Position numbers and translations under genes: made by a program. From an uncultured Allobaculum sp. (GTDB lineage: Bacteria; Bacillota_I; Bacilli_A; Erysipelotrichales; Erysipelotrichaceae): a DNA stretch of 19,974 nt. The DNA lies in NCBI GenBank assembly GCA_910577085.1, contig CAJTLE010000043.1, forward strand, positions 1 to 19,974, in the 5' to 3' direction. The notes under the pieces were generated by a model. The model had not been told where the DNA came from and searched no databases. It saw only the letters and a program-made list of their open reading frames with translations. Below, one piece after another: positions 7,736 through 15,180 of this stretch (within the stretch, counting starts at the first letter, position 1; each line of letters opens with the position of its first letter).

Positions 7736-8767
7736 TTAGTCCATCCGATCAAAGAGTTCATTGAACCGCTGATCGTTGGTGTAGAAGTGACGGATATCGT
7801 CAATTCCATATTTGAGCATGGCAACACGTTCGATACCAATACCGAAGGCGAAACCATTCATCTTGGTTGAATCATAGCCGGCCATTTCCAGAACTTTCGG
7901 GTTGACTTCACCGGCACCCAGAATTTCAATCCATCCTGTTCCTTTGCAGGTTGGGCAGCCTTTGCCGCCGCACATATGACAGGAAACGTCAACTTCTACG
8001 GAAGGTTCTGTGAATGGGAAGAAGGAAGGACGGAAACGGATTTCACGTTCTTCACCAAACATCTTGCGGGCGAAGAATTCCAGGGTTCCTTTCAGGTCAG
8101 AAAGTGGTACGTGTTCACCGATGACAAGGCCTTCCATCTGCATGAACTGATGAGAATGCGTTGCATCGTCATCATCACGACGGTAAACCTTACCCGGGCA
8201 GACAACCTTGATTGGATTTGGGGCATCCTGCTCCAGAACTTTCATCTGGATGGCGGTGGTATGCGTGCGCAGCAGGTGTTCAGGATCCAGATATAAGGAA
8301 TCCTGCATATCACGGGCCGGATGATCCTTAGGAATATTGGCCCGTTCAAAGCAATACAGATCGTCGACCACTTCATCCCCTTCGATGACCTGGTAGCCAA
8401 GACCGATGAACAGATCTTCCAGCTCCTGTTCGATCAGGGTCAATGGGTTCAGGTTGCCGTGGGCAGGCTTGCGGCCGGGCAGGGTTAAGTCGATGGTTTC
8501 ACTGGCCAGTTTTTCTTCGAGGGCTTTTGCTTCCAAAGCTGTTTTCTTCTCATCAAATAACGCAGAGGTTTCGGTCTTGATCTGGTTGACTGCCTGACCG
8601 AATTCCCGTTTTTCTTCCTTCGGAACAGATTTCATCTGTTTCATCAGATCCGCGATTTTTCCTTTTTTACCCAGGTATTCAATGCGCAGATCGTTTAAAG
8701 CTTCCAGCGAATCCGCTTCATCAAACCGTTTTGCGATTTCGCTTTTGAGCTCTTCAAAATTTGGCAT
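7736..8767 (-). CDS. pheS: phenylalanine-tRNA ligase, alpha subunit
   Basis: Catalytic subunit of PheRS, 343 residues. An N-terminal coiled-coil arm (about 1-90) binds tRNA. Class II motif 2 is seen as GKVYRRDDDDATHSHQF and motif 3 as GFAFGIGIERVAMLKYGI. The FRPSFFPFTEPSVEVDV substrate-pocket segment and a CHMCGGKGCPTC cysteine cluster are also present. The open frame runs 30 codons further upstream, but those codons are the T-box antiterminator and terminator read as protein. The ATG at 8767, with AAAGGAG five bases before it, is the true start. Its expression should rise when uncharged tRNA-Phe accumulates. Confidence 0.99.
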   Translation of the reverse strand: MPNFEELKSEIAKRFDEADSLEALNDLRIEYLGKKGKIADLMKQMKSVPKEEKREFGQAVNQIKTETSALFDEKKTALEAKALEEKLASETIDLTLPGRKPAHGNLNPLTLIEQELEDLFIGLGYQVIEGDEVVDDLYCFERANIPKDHPARDMQDSLYLDPEHLLRTHTTAIQMKVLEQDAPNPIKVVCPGKVYRRDDDDATHSHQFMQMEGLVIGEHVPLSDLKGTLEFFARKMFGEEREIRFRPSFFPFTEPSVEVDVSCHMCGGKGCPTCKGTGWIEILGAGEVNPKVLEMAGYDSTKMNGFAFGIGIERVAMLKYGIDDIRHFYTNDQRFNELFDRMD

Positions 8768-8780
8768 AGGTTCTCCTTTC

Positions 8781-8998
8781 AAAAAATAAAAAAAGGACGA
8801 ATGCGAAAACGGGAAGTTTCCCGCGGTACCATTTCGCTTCGTCCTGAATTGACACACTCTGTCATGATATCCGTATGAAACGGGGAGGTTTTATCCTCCT
8901 GCTCCGGAATGAATTCACAGACTCATGGCTGTCCTGTTTCACCAACCCAGGACTCTCTGCAAGCCGTTTGAATCTGCCACGGTTCCTTCGACGCTTGG
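8781..8998 (-). promoter_or_regulatory. T-box riboswitch (Phe, UUC specifier) of pheST
   Basis: On the minus strand, a stem I distal arm (GAGAGTCCTGGGTTGGTG ... CAGGACAG) is followed by the specifier region GAATTCATTCC, with UUC (Phe) at 8913-8911. Next comes the conserved T-box sequence TGGTACCGCGG (8831-8821), whose central bases pair with the tRNA acceptor end. A terminator stem from GGACGAA to TTCGTCC (8844-8795) ends in a T-run (8794-8781). Uncharged tRNA-Phe should stabilise the antiterminator and allow pheST transcription. Confidence 0.96.
8795..8844 (-). terminator. T-box intrinsic terminator
   Basis: The outer stem GGACGAA/TTCGTCC and inner stem CGGGAA/TTCCCG enclose the T-box bases. 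Downstream on the minus strand are seven Ts, an A and six more Ts. It lies just before the pheS ribosome binding site and is the off-state of the riboswitch. Confidence 0.92.
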
Positions 8999-9002
8999 AA
9001 TC

Positions 9003-9030
9003 ATTGTAACAATTCAGTGCTTTAAATCAA
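9003..9030 (-). promoter_or_regulatory. pheST promoter
   Basis: On the minus strand there is a -35 TTGATT (9025-9030), a 16-base spacer and TACAAT (9003-9008), preceded by TGT (an extended -10, TGnTACAAT). Transcription would start near 8996, just before T-box stem I. Confidence 0.72.
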
Positions 9031-9045
9031 CAACGGCCCTTTCAA

Positions 9046-9074
9046 TTGACTCAAAATCGTGCCCTTTCTAAACT
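9046..9074 (+). promoter_or_regulatory. promoter of the SPOUT methyltransferase gene (leaderless)
   Basis: TTGACT (9046-9051), a 17-base spacer and TAAACT (9069-9074). The expected start of transcription, about seven bases beyond the -10, is the A of the ATG at 9081. No Shine-Dalgarno sequence fits in the six intervening bases. Confidence 0.65.
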
Positions 9075-9080
9075 GAAACT

Positions 9081-9824
9081 ATGAAAATCGAATCTACTCA
9101 AAATTCCACCATTAAAGCGTTATCCCGTCTTTTAACCAAGAAGGAACGCGATCAGTCCGGCAAGTTTTTAGTTGAAGGATGGCACCTTTTAGAAGAGGCC
9201 AGCCAGGCCGGGCTGCTTGAACAGGTTTATCAGCTTTCTGAACAGCCTGTCTTTTCCGATGCGCCAGTGACCTTTTGCTCACAGCCTGTTTTAAACAAAC
9301 TCTCCGCCCAGAAAAGCGATGCCCGCTACATTGGTGTATGCAAAAAGCCCCAGCTCAGTCTGGAGTTCACACCCCGTAAAGTCCTGCTTCTCGATCATCT
9401 GCAGGATCCAGGCAATTTAGGCACGCTCATCCGCTCGGCCGTCAGCTTTGGTCTGGAGGCCATTTACCTGTCACCGGATTGTGCCGATCCATATGGTCCC
9501 AAAACCATCCAGTCCTCACAGGGAGCTCTGTTTCATATTCCTGTGATCAGCCAGGATTTAGCTCCAACAGTAGAAATGTTGAAGACCAATGACATTCCCG
9601 TTTTTGGTGCAGCTCTGCATCAAAACTCACAGGAACTCCATGATCTGGCTATTCCTGAATCCTTTGCGATCATGATTGGCAACGAAGGTCAGGGCATACG
9701 CCCTGAGCTGTTAGAAAAATGCTCCCAGCTTGTCCATATCGAAATGGCTTCGTTTGAATCGCTCAATGCTGCGATTGCCGGAAGCATTCTGATGTATGCC
9801 TTCCAGTTTCCATCTGGCAAATAG
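9081..9824 (+). CDS. TrmH/SpoU-family RNA 2'-O-methyltransferase, YsgA-like
   Basis: This 247-residue SPOUT-class enzyme is predicted to methylate a ribose 2'-OH in rRNA or tRNA using S-adenosylmethionine. Residues 1-95 form a SpoU substrate-binding domain (KFLVEGWHLLEEA at 28-40). The C-terminal knot domain shows motif 1 LDHLQDPGNLGTLIRSA (104-120, with Asn112 and Arg118), motif 2 MIGNEGQGI (198-206) and motif 3 ESLNAAIAGSILMY (226-239). The gene is divergent from pheS, and the Bacillus homologue ysgA also neighbours pheST. No ribosome binding site precedes the ATG, and the promoter implies a leaderless mRNA. It converges on purA. The RNA target cannot be told from sequence. Confidence 0.95.
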   Translation: MKIESTQNSTIKALSRLLTKKERDQSGKFLVEGWHLLEEASQAGLLEQVYQLSEQPVFSDAPVTFCSQPVLNKLSAQKSDARYIGVCKKPQLSLEFTPRKVLLLDHLQDPGNLGTLIRSAVSFGLEAIYLSPDCADPYGPKTIQSSQGALFHIPVISQDLAPTVEMLKTNDIPVFGAALHQNSQELHDLAIPESFAIMIGNEGQGIRPELLEKCSQLVHIEMASFESLNAAIAGSILMYAFQFPSGK

Positions 9825-9916
9825 CCAAAGTCAGGAAGCAATACGAAGAGCAAAAACAAAGAAGCAAAAGGCATGGAATCATCTCTGCTCTGAACTCGTC
9901 TATTTTTTCCACTCAA

Positions 9917-9946
9917 AAAGCCGCTGGTCTTTCGATCGGCGGCTTT
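9917..9946. terminator. bidirectional terminator between methyltransferase gene and purA
   Basis: AAAGCCGC (9917-9924) and GCGGCTTT (9939-9946) are perfect complements, with a further GATC-like inner pairing. T-runs occur on both strands. It lies about 90 bases after the plus-strand stop and 35 bases after the purA stop. Confidence 0.82.
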
Positions 9947-9979
9947 GTTCGTCTTAAGGTTTCAGTTCAATCGTTTGAG

Positions 9980-11275
9980 CTAGTCTTCTTTTGGCAAAAG
10001 TCTGTCGCCCAGATAGATATTGTTAATACGGTCTGGTCCGACAGAAATCATCGAAACAGGAACACCAGTGAAGTCCTGAATGAACTGGACATAATCACGG
10101 GCTGCCTGTGGCAGTTCTTCCCATGTGGTGCATTTGGAAATGTCTTCTTTCCAGCCTGGGAATGTCTTATAAACTGGACGGGCTTTGGCCACATCCATCT
10201 GATCGGATGGAACATAGTCAACGATCTCGCCATCGATGTCATAACCGATGCAGGCTTTGATCTCATCGAGGCCGCCAAGAACATCGAGTTTGGTTAAAAC
10301 GATGTCGGTCAGACCGTTGATGGTATTGGCATGTTTGATGACAACCAGATCTTCCCATCCACAGCGGCGAGGTCTGCCAGTTGTCGCACCAAATTCAAAT
10401 CCATGTTCACGCAGCCAGTCTCCCTGTTCGTCGAGCAGTTCGGTTACGAATGGGCCCTCACCAACACGGGTGGAATAGGCTTTCACAACACCGATCACCT
10501 GATCAATTTTGGAAGGAGCAACCCCTGCACCAACAGTAACGCCGGCAGCGGTTGGGCTGGAAGACGTTACATATGGATAAGTTCCATAGTTAATATCCAG
10601 CATGGCAGCCTGAGCGCCTTCAAACAGGACGTTCTTGCCTTCATCAATCGCGTCGTTTACGACATGGACGCTTTCGATGATCATTGGAACGATCTGATCG
10701 TGAATGGCCGCAAAATCAGCTTCCAGTTTGTCATAATCCATCGGCTCTGCCCCATAGACACCGGTGAACAGTTTGTTTTTACGCTCTACGTTTTCTTTTA
10801 AACGTTCTTTGAAATGTTCAAAATCTTTAAATTCATGATACCGGATGCCGGTGCGGGCATATTTGTCCTGATAGCAGGGACCAATACCGCGTTTTGTAGT
10901 TCCGATTTTATGAGAAGCGGAATTCTCTTCAAGTTCATCCTGGTAGCAGTGATAAGGCATCAGAATCTGGGCCCGGTCTGAAATACGGATGTGATCCGTT
11001 GACATTCCACCGGCTCTCAGAGTTTCCATTTCCTTCAACAGAACAAATGGGTTGCATACAACTCCTGGTCCGATGACGCATAAAGCCTCGTCACGCAGTA
11101 CACCGCTTGGCAGCAGATGCAATACGTGTTTTTTGCCATTGACAACAACGGTATGTCCCGCGTTATCTCCGCCCTGGAAGCGAACGACCATATCAGCCCG
11201 ATCGGCCAGAACGTCTACGATTTTTCCTTTTCCTTCGTCACCCCACTGGGTGCCGACTACGACTTGGGTACTCAT
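9980..11275 (-). CDS. purA: adenylosuccinate synthetase
   Basis: It catalyses IMP + aspartate + GTP to adenylosuccinate + GDP + phosphate, the first step from IMP to AMP, in the cytoplasm. From the ATG at 11275 it has 431 residues, the normal length. Visible motifs are GTQWGDEGKGK (catalytic Asp), GGDNAGHT (catalytic His), GTTKRGIGPCYQDK, EGAQAAMLDINYGTYPYVTSSSPTAAG (discussed as one block), TTGRPRRCGW, LTKLDVL and GPDR near the end. An ATG three codons upstream (11284) is also open. AAGGAG lies two bases before that one, too close, and 11 bases before the ATG at 11275, whose MSTQVVVGTQWG start is family-typical. It is monocistronic as far as visible. Confidence 0.98.
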   Translation of the reverse strand: MSTQVVVGTQWGDEGKGKIVDVLADRADMVVRFQGGDNAGHTVVVNGKKHVLHLLPSGVLRDEALCVIGPGVVCNPFVLLKEMETLRAGGMSTDHIRISDRAQILMPYHCYQDELEENSASHKIGTTKRGIGPCYQDKYARTGIRYHEFKDFEHFKERLKENVERKNKLFTGVYGAEPMDYDKLEADFAAIHDQIVPMIIESVHVVNDAIDEGKNVLFEGAQAAMLDINYGTYPYVTSSSPTAAGVTVGAGVAPSKIDQVIGVVKAYSTRVGEGPFVTELLDEQGDWLREHGFEFGATTGRPRRCGWEDLVVIKHANTINGLTDIVLTKLDVLGGLDEIKACIGYDIDGEIVDYVPSDQMDVAKARPVYKTFPGWKEDISKCTTWEELPQAARDYVQFIQDFTGVPVSMISVGPDRINNIYLGDRLLPKED

Positions 11276-11284
11276 ACTCTTCAT

Positions 11285-11918
11285 ATCTCCTTATCGATTT
11301 TGCACGAAACAAAACCGAATATAAGTATATCGAGCCTGATAGTAAAATCAAAACCTCCGGCGCCCATGTCCGTTTTCCTGACCAATTTGGCCGATCTGGC
11401 TCATTTATCTTTCCTCTTTCATTTTAAAGGGCATCTGCCCGGCATATTTTTCGAAGCTGCGTTAAAAATCAAAAGAATAGGCTGAAGGCCGTTTATGGCA
11501 CCATACCAACATTTTCTGACTTTTTTTCCTTACTCGTCTGCAGAAAACTGCTCCCCTGAAAGGCATGGCTTCTCTCTTGTGCGAATCAAAGCAGAACAGG
11601 CAGAGCTTTAGTTTTCAGAGTAATCTGCTGCTGGTCAGATTTCTTACGCTGTCATCATACAGACGCCTTTCAATGTTCTTTTTAACATTACTGCCTATAC
11701 TGTTAGTGGTTTGTTTTGGCAGGTCCATTTCCCTTTCCGGTTTGAAAACTAGACTCCATTGTGTATGCGCATCGTCCTGTTTTCTGAAAAGACAGGGCAG
11801 CCTTCAAAAGACAAAAGTCTGTAAGTGAACTGGAATGGCCAGAAACTGGATCGGCTATCGAAATCGTGATCGCAAGATCTTACGTGACCACAAAATGAAA
11901 AAGGAGTGAACTCTGCAC
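11285..11918. other. 630-base intergenic region between purA and aldo/keto reductase
   Basis: The left end holds the purA promoter and a short leader. No purine riboswitch or PurR-type box was recognised. The remaining 550 bases hold no supported gene. The longest open frame, plus strand 11565-11828, encodes a hydrophobic patch but has no ribosome binding site and no recognisable family. A small hairpin with a GCAA loop between two GATC arms lies at 11867-11878, upstream of the reductase. No clear promoter for the reductase was found; TATACT at 11696-11701 lacks a -35. Confidence 0.5.
11324..11351 (-). promoter_or_regulatory. purA promoter
   Basis: On the minus strand there is a -35 TTGATT (11346-11351), a 16-base spacer and TATACT (11324-11329). 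The predicted leader of about 35-40 bases carries the AAGGAG site. The -35 and 16-base spacer are the same as for the pheST promoter. Confidence 0.65.
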
Positions 11919-12773
11919 ATGGAATATTCCAACGAAAAATATTTCACGATCTCCAATCAAACTCATATTCCCGCCCCCGGTTTCGGAACATATCTGATTG
12001 ATAACGAAACCGTCTGCCCGGTCGTTAAAGAGGCTCTGGATGCGGGTTATCGCCATATTGATACCGCCGCCTTCTATAAAAATGAAGAAGGCGTAGGAAA
12101 AGCCATTGCCGAAAGCGGACTGGACCGCAAAGACCTCTTTGTCGTCTCCAAAGTCTGGAACGACCACCGCGGCTATGACTTAGTCAAACAATCCTGCCAA
12201 GAATCCCTGGAAAGACTGGGGCTGGACTACCTGGATCTGTTTTTGATTCACTGGCCGGCCAATCCGGTTGAATATCCGGATACCTGGTCGCAGATCAATC
12301 AGGACTCATGGAAAGCGATGATTGATCTGTATAAAGAAGGTAAAGTCAAAGCCATTGGCGTATGCAACTTTCTGCCCGAGCAGCTTGATCCGCTGATGAA
12401 AATGGAAATTGTCCCGATGGTCAACCAGATCGAATTCCATCCCGGCTGCACATGGCCCGAAACGCTCGATTACTGCAAGAAGCACGGCATCCTCGTTGAA
12501 GCCTGGAGCCCGCTTGGACGCGGACGGGTTTTAGAAGAACCGCTGCTTCGCATCATTGCCAAAGACCATGGCAAAGACGTCGCTCAGGTGTGCGTTCGTT
12601 ATGCATTGCAGAAAAACACCCTGCCCCTGGTCAAATCCGTTCATCCCGAGCGCATCCAGTCCAATCTTGATGTCTTTGACTTTGAACTGACCCCCAATGA
12701 AATGGAAGCCATTGACGAACTGGAAGGAAGATATCCCGCCAGCCGCGATCCACTGACCACTGCCTTCAAATAA
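11919..12773 (+). CDS. aldo/keto reductase (AKR family)
   Basis: This 284-residue NADPH-dependent oxidoreductase is predicted to reduce aldehydes or ketones in the cytoplasm and resembles the 2,5-diketogluconate/glyoxal reductase group. The catalytic tetrad is Asp48 and Tyr53 (HIDTAAFY), Lys78 (VVSKVW) and His111 (LIHWP). NADPH-binding residues appear in VKSVHPERIQSN (238-249). AAGGAG ends 12 bases before the ATG, an unusually long spacing. A CTG two codons upstream (11913) would sit at the ideal six bases, but CTG starts are rare. The true substrate is unknown. It converges on hcp across a strong terminator. Confidence 0.95.
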   Translation: MEYSNEKYFTISNQTHIPAPGFGTYLIDNETVCPVVKEALDAGYRHIDTAAFYKNEEGVGKAIAESGLDRKDLFVVSKVWNDHRGYDLVKQSCQESLERLGLDYLDLFLIHWPANPVEYPDTWSQINQDSWKAMIDLYKEGKVKAIGVCNFLPEQLDPLMKMEIVPMVNQIEFHPGCTWPETLDYCKKHGILVEAWSPLGRGRVLEEPLLRIIAKDHGKDVAQVCVRYALQKNTLPLVKSVHPERIQSNLDVFDFELTPNEMEAIDELEGRYPASRDPLTTAFK

Positions 12774-12879
12774 GGACAAAAGCAGATCAGATAAAATGCC
12801 GCTTAGGCACAAAGCGACTGACAAAAGCGGCGAAGAGAAAAACAACAAGCCGCAAAGCCCATAAAAGAAGCAAAAAAAT

Positions 12880-12925
12880 AACACGGCAAGCCAACAGAAA
12901 TGATTTCTGTAAAGCTTGCCGTGTT
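12880..12925. terminator. bidirectional terminator between aldo/keto reductase and hcp
   Basis: The outer arms AACACGGCAAGC and GCTTGCCGTGTT are perfect complements. Inside, ACAGAAAT and ATTTCTGT form a second perfect stem around one G. An A-run precedes and a T-run follows. It serves both converging genes. Confidence 0.9.
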
Positions 12926-13006
12926 TTCGTTTTCTGCATTATTGATGAATCAGGATGCATTGCCTGTCAGAATGCATTGTTTATCAGGACACGTCTTTGA
13001 ATCGAT

Positions 13007-14647
13007 TTACCCAATCATCGTTTTCAGATCGTCGTCTACTTTAGTAATGCCGCCGATGTTGAAATTGTTAATCAGTACTTTGAGCACATTTGGCGACAGG
13101 AAAGCAGGCAGGGTTGGTCCAAGATGGATGTTCTTGACGCCCAGATATAACAGCGACAACAAAACAATAACTGCCTTCTGCTCATACCAGGCAATATTGA
13201 AAGCCAGCGGCAGATCGTTGATGTCTTCCAGACCAAAGATCTCTTTGAGTTTTAAGGCAATCAAAGCTAAAGAATAGCTGTCGTTGCACTGACCGGCATC
13301 CAGAACACGGGGGATGCCGTTGATGTCACCCAGATCGAGCTTGTTGTATTTATACTTCGCACAGCCTGCTGTTAAGATGACAACATCTTTTGGCAGTTTC
13401 TCTGCGAATTCTTTGTAGTAGTCACGGGATTTCATCCGGCCATCGCAGCCAGCCATGACGACAAATTTGCGGATGGCACCGGACTGAACCGCTTCTACGA
13501 TCTGATCGGCCAGTGCGAAAACCTGATTGTGCGCAAAACCGCCGACAATGGAGCCCTGTTCGATTTCAACCGGCGGCTTGCACTGCTTAGCCTGTTCAAT
13601 GACCGCCGAGAAATCTTTTTCTTCTCCGATTTCGCCTGGAATGTGGCGGCAGCCTGGATATCCGGCTGCTCCTGTCGTCCACAGACGATCTTTGTAGCTG
13701 TCTTTTGGCGGGACGATGCAGTTGGTGGTCATGACGATTGGGCCGTTGAAGGATTCAAATTCGTCTTTCTGCTTCCACCAGGCATTTCCGTAGTTGCCCG
13801 CAAAATGATCGTATTTCTTGAATGCTGGATAGTAGTGGCCCGGAAGCATTTCCGAGTGGGTGTAGATATCGACACCGCTGTCCTTGCTCTGTTCGAGAAG
13901 CATTTCCAGGTCACGTAAATCATGACCGGAAATCAGAATGCCTGGACGATTGCGCACACCGATTTCCACTTCGGTGATTTCCGGATTGCCATAGGCAGTG
14001 GTGTTGGCGGTATCGAGTAAAGCCATGCCATCGACACCATATTTACCGGTTTCCAGGGCTAAGGCGACCAGATCGTCAACGCTCTTTGAATCATCGAGCG
14101 TATCGGCCAGAGCACGTTGCATGAACGCATCGACCTCTTCATTGTCATTGAGCAGTGCGTTGGCGTGTTTGGAGTAGGCTGCCAGACCTTTTAAACCATA
14201 CGTAATCAGTTCGCGTAAGGAACGGATATCTTCATTTTCCGTGGCCAGCACGCCAACCTTACCAGCACGTTCCATGTAGTCTTCTTTACCGCCCTGCCAG
14301 AAAGATGCTTCTGGAAGGGTGGACTTGTCTTCCGCCTGTTCGAGCAGCTCTTTTTCTTTTTCGAGTGTCTTTTCAATGCGCATCTCAATGACTTTCTTGT
14401 CGAAGTTGGCATTGGTAATGGTGGTAAACAGATTCAGGGTGATGAGATGGTTGACATCCTGATCGATTTCTTTTCCTTCTTTGCGAAGCTGGGTGGTGAT
14501 TGCACTCAGACCCTTGGTGGTATTGATCAAAAGATCCTGCATGGCGGCAACATCGGAAGTTTTTCCGCAGACACCAACGCGGGTGCAGCCACGGTTGCCG
14601 GCGGTCTCCTGACACTGGAAACAGAACATTGTTTCTTGATTGTTCAT
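13007..14647 (-). CDS. hcp: hydroxylamine reductase / hybrid cluster protein
   Basis: Cytoplasmic iron-sulfur enzyme of the prismane family, described as a nitric oxide or hydroxylamine reductase in nitrosative stress. The 546-residue length is typical. The N-terminus has Cys9, Cys12, Cys21 and Cys27 (CX2CX8CX5C), the class I pattern binding a cubane cluster. All hybrid-cluster ligands are visible: His242 (SGHDLRD), Glu266 (SEML), Cys310 (TTNC), Cys401 (AGCDGR), Cys429 (AGCAKY), Cys454 (GQCND), Glu489 and Lys491 (WYEQK). The start is fixed by AAAGGAG six bases before the ATG. No hcr reductase gene is adjacent, so its electron donor is not local. An operator-like inverted repeat and a long folded leader lie upstream. 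Confidence 0.98.
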   Translation of the reverse strand: MNNQETMFCFQCQETAGNRGCTRVGVCGKTSDVAAMQDLLINTTKGLSAITTQLRKEGKEIDQDVNHLITLNLFTTITNANFDKKVIEMRIEKTLEKEKELLEQAEDKSTLPEASFWQGGKEDYMERAGKVGVLATENEDIRSLRELITYGLKGLAAYSKHANALLNDNEEVDAFMQRALADTLDDSKSVDDLVALALETGKYGVDGMALLDTANTTAYGNPEITEVEIGVRNRPGILISGHDLRDLEMLLEQSKDSGVDIYTHSEMLPGHYYPAFKKYDHFAGNYGNAWWKQKDEFESFNGPIVMTTNCIVPPKDSYKDRLWTTGAAGYPGCRHIPGEIGEEKDFSAVIEQAKQCKPPVEIEQGSIVGGFAHNQVFALADQIVEAVQSGAIRKFVVMAGCDGRMKSRDYYKEFAEKLPKDVVILTAGCAKYKYNKLDLGDINGIPRVLDAGQCNDSYSLALIALKLKEIFGLEDINDLPLAFNIAWYEQKAVIVLLSLLYLGVKNIHLGPTLPAFLSPNVLKVLINNFNIGGITKVDDDLKTMIG

Positions 14648-15084
14648 CGAATTCTCCTTTGATTGGTCTTACCAATATTGTTTTCAACAGCATCTGCTGT
14701 TTTCGCCTGCCAGCGTTTTCCAAAGAATCCTCTCTTTTCTAAGCGCTGGCTGTATGGATATTGCATCCAGTCTGAATCCGGTCCTCAATGCGCACACAAA
14801 AGGCTGCAGCAGATAAAAAGGCCGCAGTCTTCTTTTGCTGCATGACCGATATCAGATTAGAACTAACTGTATTTCAATAGAGAAACAATTATTCACTGCA
14901 GAAAAATGGTGTTTCTCGCCATCTAAGTTAGCATACACTTATTTTCAAATCTTTTCAGTTGCTCATTTGCCAGATTGAACATGAAGATTACCCATCGTTT
15001 GTCCGTATTCTCTTTGATTGATAGCGGATTCCCTCTTTTCTCCTGTTCAGTCCTGCCCTGTTTTTCGATCCCTGTTGTTTTGAA
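14648..15084. other. hcp upstream region, structured, no gene
   Basis: No supported gene. A weak minus-strand promoter candidate (CTGAAA 14953-14958, 17 bases, TATGCT 14930-14935) would give an hcp leader of about 275 bases. Within it are an inverted repeat GAGAAACA/TGTTTCTC (14880-14887, 14910-14917), a hairpin TGGAT/ATCCA (14755-14769), and a two-stage stem-loop GCCAGCG/CGCTGGC (14709-14715, 14744-14750) with an inner AAAGA/TCTTT. The short plus-strand frame at 14975-15193 runs through the next terminator and is not credible. Confidence 0.5.
14662..14676. promoter_or_regulatory. operator-like inverted repeat before hcp
   Basis: ATTGGT-CTT-ACCAAT is a perfect six-base inverted repeat with a three-base spacer. 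It begins two bases upstream of the hcp Shine-Dalgarno site. It could be a repressor site or a small RNA hairpin next to the ribosome binding site. hcp is often controlled by Crp/Fnr-type or NO-sensing regulators, but I cannot match this site to one. Confidence 0.45.
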
Positions 15085-15146
15085 CACGAAAAAAGCCCGC
15101 CTGTCCTTGCAAAGAATTTCTTTACAAAGATCAGGCGGGCTTCGTG
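15085..15146 (-). terminator. terminator of the YfhO-family gene
   Basis: The arms AAGCCCGCCTG (15093-15103) and CAGGCGGGCTT (15132-15142) pair perfectly, with outer CACGAA/TTCGTG and an inner AAAGAA/TTCTTT. On the minus strand the stem is followed by six Ts. It lies about 35 bases past the stop codon. Confidence 0.9.
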
Positions 15147-15180
15147 ATTTAAAAGGTGTGGATTTCAGAGGGTTCAGGAT

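Noticed and set aside
8768..8857. Thirty extra N-terminal codons for pheS in an open frame
   Set aside because: These bases are the T-box antiterminator and terminator. The ATG at 8767 has a good ribosome binding site and a family-typical start.
11565..11828. 87-codon plus-strand frame with a hydrophobic stretch between purA and the aldo/keto reductase
   Set aside because: No ribosome binding site, no promoter and no family resemblance. The hydrophobic patch can arise by chance in T-rich sequence.
12955..12979. ATGCATTG repeated twice, 17 bases apart, between hcp and its terminator
   Set aside because: Only two short copies without regular extension. It does not suggest a CRISPR or an iteron array.
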